DNA from: Rotaria sordida
Taxonomy: Eukaryota; Rotifera; Eurotatoria; Philodinida; Philodinidae
NCBI GenBank assembly: GCA_905250125.1
Contig: CAJNOL010000909.1
Span: 30,787-94,786 of the forward strand
Length of the DNA stretch: 64,000 bases
Direction: 5' to 3'
The notes beneath the pieces are model-generated. The model was not told where the DNA came from, ran no database searches, and worked only from the letters and a program-made list of their open reading frames with translations. Positions 55,261-64,000 of this stretch are shown piece after piece (positions within the stretch are counted from its first letter, which is position 1; each line of letters begins with the position of its first letter). A program made the translations under genes and the position numbers.

Positions 55261-55862
55261 TATATCCCCCTGGCCAAAATAAACGGCACACCTTGTTTTT
55301 TTCAATTATATCTCTCTGGCCTTCTTGTTCGGTCTCATATTTATGGCATAGATGCATCGTTGATTACTTGACTAACCCTGAAAATCTCAACCTTATACTA
55401 TGAGCCTTTAGTGAGAAAAATAAAAATATGTGAGCTCTACTCATATAGCAGTGTTCCCAAAATTTGTTATTTTGCTGATTTTTCTGTTATTTCAGATTTC
55501 ATTTGAAATCTCAGGCTGTAGTTAGTTAGCTGTTATACGTGGCTATACAGAGAGATATCTTAAGATGTCTCTCTGTATAGCCACGTATAACAGCTAACTA
55601 ACTACAGTCCGAGATTTCAAATGAAATCTGAAATAACAGAAAAATCAGCTAAATAACAAATTTTGGGGACACTGCTATATGAGTAGAGCTCACATATTTT
55701 TATTTTTCTCACTAAAGGCTCATAGTATAAGGTTGAGATTTTCAGGGTTAGTCAAGTAATTAACGATGTATCTATGCCACAAATATGAGACCGAACAAGA
55801 AGGCCAGAGAGATATAATTGAAAAAAACAAGGTGTGCCGTTTATTTTGGCCAGGAGGATATA
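55261..55862. mobile_element. Near-perfect 0.6-kb palindromic foldback/MITE
   Basis: Two 301-bp arms meet with no spacer at 55561/55562 (CTTAAG centre). Counting by eye there are about nine or ten differences between the arms, roughly 97 percent identity. Outer ends read CCTGGCCAAAATAAACGG on each strand and are flanked by TATA-type sequence, as expected for TA-targeting Tc1/mariner-like insertions. There is no ORF other than shadows. The high arm identity suggests a young insertion or ongoing arm conversion. Confidence 0.88.
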
Positions 55863-58800
55863 TACACTACACAGATAAAACAAAAAAAAAAAGGAAATAT
55901 TTAGTTTGAAAAATTTCTTCTTTTCTTAAATTATTAGTTGTGTCTTTCTTTTCATGATTAACGATAAAAAATTATAATTATTGAAACAAAACTGTCATTT
56001 ATTTGTAATAGATTGATAATGTCTTATTCTTGAAACATTTTTCGTATACCTATAAATCAATTGAATATTTCGTAAATGAAATAATTATAAAATAGGTTAA
56101 CCATATAAATTATCTAAATAAGAATTGTCTAACTAGTGGATTATCTTCTTCAATTATATTTTTATTTTATTATTATAATCTATCTGTTCGTTTATCATTT
56201 ATAGAGTTAAACAATCTCATCGGATAAATATATAACTATCGAGGAGGTAAAACGTTATATTAACTTTTATATGTTCCCCTAAGTAATTCATATATATTTT
56301 ATGTTAAATTATCTATTCTTTTTGTTAAACAAAGAAAAAAAAACACCTTCGATAAATTTGAACTAATAAATGTATTGTTTTTTAAAATTTGGTTATATAC
56401 ATATTATAAATGATAATCAATAATCTATATCTATATCTATTATCCGTTGAAAATTGACATATCAATTGATAATCATTTTAATTTATTTCATTTCATACGA
56501 AAAAGAAAAACATCGATTTATATGATTGATTATTTTAAAAAGTCAATTTTCATTTACTACGAGAAACATCAGAGAAGTTTTTATGCTATGAAAAAAAAAA
56601 TGACTCTACTATAGGATAGAATAAGTTTGATAGTAAAGATATAATAAAACTACGATAGGTTGGACATTATTCGGAATTATTCTTTTCGAATAGAAATACT
56701 ATTCGAATAAACTAGCTCTAATTTGTAACAAAACATTCTATCTTTATCACATTTCAACAATTTGAATATAGACGAGTCATTCTATAGACTTGTTTATCTA
56801 TCAATTGATAATATTTGTTAGAGGAAAATCTATCATTAAATAGAACATTTATCATTTAGAATTATTTTCTTCCATACTCATTTCATAATAGTGGAAACGA
56901 GATTGTTTTATTTATTTCTATTTGATAGTCAAGATGAATAATTCTTTTATTGTACTATCTGCAACTTCGAATGGTTTCTTTGACAATTGGCATTATCTCA
57001 AATTAGACATACCTTTGTTTTACATATATATATGTGATTAAAAGGCGTTAGTTTATTCTTTATATATTAGTATAGTCAATTCGAAATTTAAAATCATTGA
57101 ATGGTATTAACGATTAGGGAAGAAGTGTAGAGTGTCAAAGTAAAATAAAGATATTTTCTTAAAATAGGATTAAAATTTTCATAATTGACCTATATATTTA
57201 AGTTGATAAATAAAGTTTGAATAAATCTAGGAGTGAGATGATAATTGATATGTTTTGTAAAAGTAAAATGAAAATCTAGTCGAATTCTATTCATAGATAT
57301 AATTCTTGTTATTATTTAATTTAATTGACTAATCTGCATGTTATATAATGTACATGAGTATATTGATTTAATTTGTTATTATTATTGATTTGTCTTTAAT
57401 AATAATAGTTCGAAAATGAATGATAAATATATTCGTGTAAGAATTGTTTATTGAATATCTATTAATCCAGTATTGACATCGTTTAAATACGATGAAAAAT
57501 AATTTATTCAGCTAAACAGAATAGATCTGTATAGTTATATAAAAAAAAATTGTTCAATTAATAAAAGACTAGTGTTTATCTCTCAATCTATTTCTTAATG
57601 TGTCTAGTCAATGTTTTAATGATAATAAAAATAAATTTCATTTTAATAAATCAACCTAAGTAAGGTATGGCAAAAAAGTTCGCTGCATTTTTCATATCGA
57701 TATAAATAGAAAAATTTCTGAGAACTTTTTTCCATAAATTATACCATAAGATGGAATGTGAAAAGTTCTACAATTTACATAATGTCGCTTATTTTATAGT
57801 TGCACTTTTTCTTTTCAAAATCGACAAAATTCTGAGCAACTAAATTTCGAAGCTGCGAAAAAGTCTATAATTCTGATGGAATAAATTAAAAAAATCTATG
57901 AATCTATATAAATTTGTTAAAATAAAAGATATTGATAATGTGTTGTGTTGTATTGATGAGTAACAATATTCTTCTATATAATAAAGCATATTGAAATATC
58001 TGTGTTCACTTGTTGTAATAATGATAACAATCATAGATAAAATAATCAAAATAATTGAATATTTAAATTTAAAATATTTTTAATCCGAAAATCTATGAAA
58101 ATAATAAATATTTTTTCATGTTGCATTAATTGAGGAGAATTATTTAGATTTATCCGAATTTGTTCAAATTAACTAAATAAAATCCTAGATTATTTAAAAG
58201 CGTACCAACCTTATAAACTGGAATAAATGAGTTCAAGGATTGTTTGAACAATATTTCAAGGAATAATGCCAATATTTCCATAAAGAAATAATCATATTTC
58301 TATTATTGATTATTTGTTTTTATTTGTTCTCAATGATTTTTTTTTCTCCTAAAGTTGTAAATTGAAATTTAAAAAAAAATTATTCGAGTGGTTGTTAGAG
58401 TGTTGATGGCCTGAACTAGTAAATCCTATATAAATGGAGTCTCTCGTCAGGAATAAGATAAACGTTTCGAAAAAGGTTGAGATTATTTCAATTGATAACC
58501 ATTTTCTATAAAATACATAAGGAAATAAATAAAATCACATAAATGAGAAACGATTGCAATATCGATTTCAACAAATTATGCTCGAGTAATAATTAAAAAT
58601 TCCTAGAAGAACATCATATAAAAATACCAATAAGATGACACTCGGAAAATGGATTTAGTTGAAATTTCAACTTTCAGTTTCGAACGTTTCAAGGTCGGTT
58701 TCTCCCGCAGGCATACCTCTTACGATGATATTTGAGTGTAAGAGTTTGGGAATCGTGCTTCGTTCGAACTGATAAATGATAAAATTTCTTCAATTTACTA

Positions 58801-61555
58801 TTTATTTCATTATTGGTGACAAATCGATTGATTTTTAGTGATTTACCTTCCATTTCATTTATTTATTTTTCTTTACATTTTACTAGTCGAAGGTCTTGTT
58901 GTTGTTTTTTTTGTCCCTATTATTTAATGTATTGGAACATACACGATAACATTTATCAGATTTTATTTGATAATAGAAAGTTTAGCATATATATATATGT
59001 TCGTCAGATAGAGTGAAATATCCATCGTTAAATAGCAGTGTAATTTATTGATTTTTGAATTGATCTTTATTTGTTTGGATTGCAAGAAAGAGTTTTTCTT
59101 TTAATCTATCTGTTAGTATTTCCGTTTTTATTGAATAAACCTTAATCGTACGTGTGCGTTTTAACAAAATTTGAAAAAAAGAAAAGGAAAGAGCGAGAAC
59201 ATAGATCAAATAGGAATCCATTCTATTTCTCTAACAAGTTTAATAAGAATATAATTAAAGGATGATATTATTTAATGAATTTGTATATTCATTTCGTATT
59301 TGTTGTTATAATCTATATATATATAGAATAATTCTAGTAAGATTGTCAATATTTGACGATAATGATTGATATTTAATTATCTATAAAAGGTGATATTTTA
59401 TTTTAAAGGGAAGAATCAACTATATTAGAACTATTGCGAAAAGAAAATTCATAGAATTTTTTTCTCTTCAATTTTCATCGTTTAGTTAATGATAATAAAA
59501 TATAATAAGAATTGAAATGTTAATATCTATATTATATTTTAATTTCGAGTATAAATAAATGTCCCACATAGATATGAATATAAGTTATTAATAAATTATA
59601 TCCATTGAATTAAATCTAACTATATTGTTGATTGGTTAATTTGTTATTAATCGAAGTTATATATAATATGTAGATAAACGATAATTTATTAATGATTTTG
59701 TTAAATCATCTAGAAAAATATTCAACAGAGATCATGTTAATTATTTCGACTTTTTGTGTAAGAAGGAAATTTCTAGCTCACTTTTAATCTATAATTATGT
59801 TTATGTTATAAATAATGTTTACGAAGAGAAAATAAACTCTAAATAATTTTTTTTTTTCGGTGAATACTAGTGAAAGAAATCTTCATAGTAGAATTTTCTC
59901 ATTCATACAAAGTATTTCTCATTTTTTAGAATTTATTCATCGAATAAAAAAAAAAGAATTTGAATATATTTAAAATTACCAATATGATCTTTTATCGTTT
60001 AGAAAATAGTCGATAGTTTCCATCGTATTATTATTTGAAATAAATAAATTTCGAAAAAGATTTGTTTTTCGTTTTTATATAAATTGTTAATGTTAATATA
60101 TGATTAGTTTGAATTGATGTTAATATAGAAGCATAACGAGAATAAATCATCTTTAGAAATTTGTTTTATATATTTAAATAAATCATTCGAGTTTCTATCG
60201 AATATTCAAGGTATTTTCATGTATCCACTACTAATATATCTTAATAAACAATCAAAGAGATTTTTCGAGATCGATATTAAAAAATGAATCGAACTAGATT
60301 TAATAAAAATCTTCTCAGACCATATCTATATAGACAATATAGAGAAAAAAAACGAAAAAGAGATAAAAGCGAGTGTTATTTTTCAATATTGTTACCATTG
60401 TGTTGGATTTTCGTAGCTTCTCAAAAGAGATACTTTTTAATGAAACTTCGCTATTTAAAAAGGCCTTATCTATTTAAAAGCGTTGATATTGGTTTTATCG
60501 TACATGGTGAGCAATTTTAACAAAACAGCAGCGACACTGAATTATTAAAATAGATGTGTAGCTCTTTATTTTCTATTCTGATTTTTTCATCTATAGCGGT
60601 GCTAAACTTCATCTAACAGAGTAAAAAAAAAGACTGGATTAAAAGAAGTTATTCGAGATGTTTATAAAAGTAAGAGAATATGCCCGATTGTTAGATTTTT
60701 CATCATCTATCAATTAAGTAAACTATGCCAGAATAATATTCATCATTAGTTATAGAGAGTTCTGCCATACTATAATTAAAAATATTTGCTTCGTATTTGA
60801 GTATCTGTTGTTAGTACAAAATATTCCTATATTATATTTTAAATTCCATCGCCGTTTATTTGAATATTTATAAATCTCTTATAAACAATATTCCAAACAG
60901 AAAACTGAATTTAAACCACAGAATAACGAATAAACAAGATTTTACATTCATATTCTACGGATGAATATTTCTTGATAATGTTGATAATTATACAGTTAAT
61001 AATATATTAATCTGTAAAATGATCATGTTCAGTTTTTTTCTAAAAAAACTCAACAGTTTCAAATAAACTACTGATAAGTTTTAAATATCTATCAAGGTTT
61101 TTAACAGTACGGATACCAGTAACTTTCGATATTTGATTACTTCAAAAGACTTCTATTGCGTTCACTAACATGGACTACAAATTTGCTAGACACTCATGAG
61201 CCCTCAACAGATTCACATGGGTTGATGAAGTATATCAGTACTTACCAAACTTTCACATTTGAAATCTTTGCTCTTTTTTTCTACAGAATTTTGAATCATA
61301 CTTGTAGAATCATATAAATATTTAGAAAAACCAGGCATACATAACTTGATGATGACATCTTGTAAATAACTCACAACCATCTCGCAACTCCTGCTCTGAA
61401 GAATCAGTAAGATAGGATGAATATTTGAGGAGAATATCTATTAGTGCTTATCATGAAGTATTCATTTTGGTGCCTATAGGAATAAATATATAATTGTCAG
61501 TGTTTTGTTTATGATTCGAAATCGCGCAGTATGATTTTGTTTTTTTTCTTCCTAT
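55863..61555. other. Gene-poor AT-rich region, 5.7 kb
   Basis: No exon chain, domain, RNA gene or transposon was recognised. ORFs do not exceed about 80 codons and lack coding character (for example 60284-60520, which is Lys/Arg-rich from A-runs). Composition is uniformly AT-rich with many short GAATAA and TTTATC-like words. It could be intergenic filler, a long intron or pericentromeric/subtelomeric DNA; the sequence does not decide. Confidence 0.5.
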
Positions 61556-61780
61556 GACAAGTTTAAATAGCTGCAAGATTTTTAGATAGCTATGATAAGA
61601 TTAGATAGCAAAGTGAAAGATAAAATAGCTATGTTAATCATTAAATAGCTATAGCAAGTTTAAATAGCTAGAAGATCTTTAGATAGCGATGATAGAATAA
61701 ATAGCCAAATGAAAGATTAAATAGCTATAGCAAGTTCAAATAGCTACACGATCTTTAAATAGAATTAAATAGGTAGGACA
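61556..61780. repeat. Tandem array of AAATAGCTA-type motifs
   Basis: About 12 copies of (A/T)AGATAGC / AAATAGCTA spaced about 17-25 bp apart. They are grouped in higher-order units of about 75-100 bp that begin CAAGTTTAAATAGCT (near 61558, 61654, 61730). All copies are in the same orientation. It lies about 130 bp left of a GC-rich palindrome, and the two may belong to one element. Confidence 0.75.
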
Positions 61781-61904
61781 ATGATCAGTAGTTAGACTAG
61801 GAAATGATTGAAAAAATTCCTTTTCAAAGTCACTTAGCGCTAATGATTTATAAAAAGGAAATTGTATCTCTTTTGAGAATGAGCCGTGAATGACAGACCC
61901 AGAT

Positions 61905-62185
61905 CGATCATTCTGACCGTCGGAAACGGCGTCTTATCCGACCTGAAACGGCTATAAAATGGCGAATCACTGCATTAATTTTGGCCTTATTTCACCGTAA
62001 TCCGTCATACCGTATTACGAGCCATTTCTATCCCTAGAAAACGGCCGTTGTTTTTTCTCAGTTTTGCTTCCGTAATCTGGTACGACGGATTAAAGCGCTG
62101 TTTATCGACGTTTTATATCGTTAATCGCCCTTTTATAGACGTTTCAGGCCGTTTACGACGCCGTTTTATTGGACCTGGGGACGAA
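61905..62185. mobile_element. GC-rich palindromic MITE-like element
   Basis: The left half contains GACCTGAAACGGCTATAAAA and GTAATCCGTCATACCGTATT. The right half contains their near reverse complements (TTTTATAGACGTTTCAGGCC and AATCTGGTACGACGGATTAA). The centre is near 62045. It is far richer in CG than its surroundings. A 97-codon ORF at 62048-62341 starts inside it and is considered spurious. Ends are approximate. Confidence 0.7.
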
Positions 62186-63097
62186 TTAATACTCAACTCT
62201 CCAATAGTATATCATGTCTTTCAGCAATCACGCATTAGAAAGTGTATAATACTGAACTATTCACTGTGCATGAATGTGTTGGGAGGGAGGGGGGGGGGGA
62301 AGGGAACATGGTTTCATTTTAAGGTTTATTGCTTCTCCTAAAAAATCGATGCTGCGCCGCCCATGATTACATTATATTGATAGAGTGAAATATCATGAAT
62401 AGGTAAAATGATTGGTATAAAGATGTTCTGTTATATTAGAATGAATAGGATTTCTAGATGATTTAGAAATCTGTCCTTTAGATTTAGTATAATTCGTTGT
62501 CATGATGAATATTTTTATTTTGCACAAAATATTTGAAACGTTGAAATACAAAAGAAACAGGATCTATATAAATGATATATTCAAAATATGAAATATTTAT
62601 CACTATTGATGATTCTATTAAGTTGTTATTAAGAGAAGATATTCTTCACAAAAATAATCTTGTTTGAAAATCTTTCTATTCGATTAATATAGCTACCAAA
62701 TTTTGTGTTTTGTATTTATTAAAATGACATAAGTACATTAATATTGATATACAAAAGCCATTTATATAGACAAAGGACTAAATATTTTTCCACAAAAGAT
62801 AAAAGTATTAATACATATCTTTTTGTTCCAGATTGGGTAGATATTTTGTGAGAATAATAAAATTAGAAGAAGAAAAAGAACACTATCTTTATTGACAATC
62901 ACTCAAAAAACTTGACATCACATATTAATGCATACATTTTTTGACATACTGTTGAATAAAATTATTGGTTTAGAATAATTGACCAATCAAATAGATGTAA
63001 CAACAATCACAATGAAATCAAAAACATTGCAAAATATCAACAAACTTCTATTAAAAATTTCTCAAAAAACAAAACGTTGACACAAATATTCCTCAAT
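62186..63097. other. Intergenic region
   Basis: No gene seen. A G-run of about 20 bases (GGGAGGGAGGGGGGGGGG) lies near 62281-62300, unusual in this AT-rich setting and able to form a G-quadruplex. Confidence 0.5.
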
Positions 63098-63514
63098 TCA
63101 ATCGATATTCTTTTCATCAACAATTCCCAAACACAACGCACTACTTGCATTAAAATAGATAACTTGAGATAGGAACCATTTCAATGCCATCGGTCTCATC
63201 ATAAAATCCAAAATAAATAATCTACCAAACATTCTATTAAAATCATGTGCCATATAAACTTCTTCATCATTCCCTCTTTTAAACAAAGAATAATCATTTA
63301 TAAAAGATGTCTGAAATTTGCACAAAGTTATGTAAATTACAATAACATGCATACTAACATCATCTTTCAACAACTCTATGCTAGCTTGTGGATGGCATCT
63401 ATCAATGCAACTCTTATGTAAAGATGAATTTTGAATTAGCACATATATACACTGTATAGATAAAAAAGAAATAGAAATTTGACAAGAGAAAAAAAACAAA
63501 GATCTTATGGTCAT
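63098..63514 (-). CDS. Weak hypothetical ORF, 138 aa
   Basis: A 138-codon single-exon ORF on the minus strand starts MTIRSLFFFSCQISISFLSI, which could be a signal peptide or membrane segment. A mixed sequence follows with five further cysteines (HKSCIDRCHPQA among them). It is longer than most chance ORFs here and its codons are not purely homopolymer-derived. However, it has no recognised domain, neighbours or splice support. Confidence 0.25.
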   Translation of the reverse strand: MTIRSLFFFSCQISISFLSIQCIYVLIQNSSLHKSCIDRCHPQASIELLKDDVSMHVIVIYITLCKFQTSFINDYSLFKRGNDEEVYMAHDFNRMFGRLFILDFMMRPMALKWFLSQVIYFNASSALCLGIVDEKNID

Positions 63515-63751
63515 ACAGTAGCGAACTAAAGTTTAGAGAAGTTATATTTTTTGTGTTTATTTCTTGATAGTAACAACCAGAGAGAATCGGAAAAAGACGT
63601 TAGAATAGTCGAAAGAATTCTCTATAAGAATTGGTGGTTTCGAAAAGCCCAAAGACATTGTTTGGGTGAGCGCGTCTGGAATAACAAGACCTTTGAAATC
63701 AGTTTTCTGGCTGTCATTCGCAGATTGTACTAAAGGATTTTATTTCATAGA

Positions 63752-63982
63752 GTAAATAATTCTGAGCAAAACGAAAGGTCTATAACCTCTTCATAACCTT
63801 GCTTCATCGAACTGCATTCAATTTACAAAAGACCCAATAAACATTTTCTCTCCTTTCTATTGAAAATCTCAAAACTATTGCCATATTTGATGCTTCGAGG
63901 CTTAAGTAAATTGAATGTAGTTCGATGAAGCAAGGTTATGAAGAGGTTACAGAGCTTTCATTTTGCTCAGAATTATTTGGGT
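63752..63982. mobile_element. Short MITE with 73-bp terminal inverted repeats
   Basis: AATAATTCTGAGCAAAACGA at about 63756 pairs with CATTTTGCTCAGAATTATT at about 63961-63979. The arms continue inwards through CTCTTCATAACCTTGCTTCA and its complement, about 73 bp in all. The central 78 bp is unique. The arms differ at only a few positions. It directly abuts the GT-rich right edge of the window. Confidence 0.82.
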
Positions 63983-64000
63983 GTGTGTGGGTGGGTGTGG
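63979..64000 (+). repeat. GT-rich, TGTGGG-like repeat at the right edge
   Basis: The last 22 bases are an irregular run of GTG and GGG words (GGGTGTGTGTGGGTGGGTGT). Bdelloid rotifer telomeres are reported to use a TGTGGG unit. The run is too short and irregular here to call telomere; it may continue beyond the window. Confidence 0.35.

Noticed and set aside
61556-61780. CRISPR-like repeat array
   Set aside because: The repeats are short and degenerate, spacers are AT-rich and related to each other, and the DNA is eukaryotic.
62048-62341. 97-codon ORF
   Set aside because: It begins inside the GC-rich palindrome and runs through the G-run; no domain.

Overview
The window is nuclear DNA from an animal and most resembles a bdelloid rotifer (Rotaria/Adineta-like). 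It is very AT-rich. Genes are split by GT-AG introns, many only 45-90 bp and a few near 1 kb. The genes are metazoan: Integrator subunit 1, the proteasome ATPase Rpt5, ARPC4, a cytochrome b561 family member, a laminin-G protein and an F-box/LRR-like protein. There is also an alternative oxidase, which occurs in several invertebrate phyla. The organism call is an inference from gene content, F-box style and a GT-rich, TGTGGG-like tail at the right edge. Two runs of N (11767-11866 and 41380-41389) show this is an assembled scaffold.

Layout. 1-228: last two exons of an unidentified plus-strand gene. 229-5612: no convincing gene; holds a 1.8-kb inverted-repeat element. 5613-18367 (+): INTS1 in 8 exons, interrupted by a sequence gap. 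19658-22886 (+): PSMC3 in 10 exons. 23367-23706 (-): a 73-residue single-pass membrane protein. 24449-25036 (+): membrane RING-finger protein. 25658-30185 (+): multi-exon EF-hand-like protein resembling vertebrate C1orf87. 33259-34491 (+): laminin-G domain protein. 34492-41389: gene-free, with a long-TIR element and a decayed Tc1/mariner transposon. 41390-44792 (-): a tight cluster of AOX (cut off at a gap), a CYB561D2-like protein and ARPC4. 44793-49788: gene-free, with a palindromic element built from 162-bp repeats. 49789-51946 (+): F-box protein. 52887-53684 (+): secreted cysteine-rich, Ly6-like protein. 54546-54872 (+): collagen-like Gly-X-Y minisatellite ORF. 55261-55862: near-perfect 0.6-kb palindrome. 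55863 to the end: gene-poor AT-rich DNA with a tandem array, a GC-rich palindrome, one weak ORF, a small MITE and the GT-rich edge.

The genes do not form one pathway. They are ordinary cellular functions (snRNA/transcription processing, proteasome, actin nucleation, respiration, ubiquitin ligation). The striking non-coding theme is foldback DNA: at least nine long inverted-repeat elements of several families. Two of them, in introns of INTS1 and PSMC3, are copies of one family. I saw no reverse transcriptase, retroviral or Polinton genes, no CRISPR array, no rRNA and no convincing tRNA.
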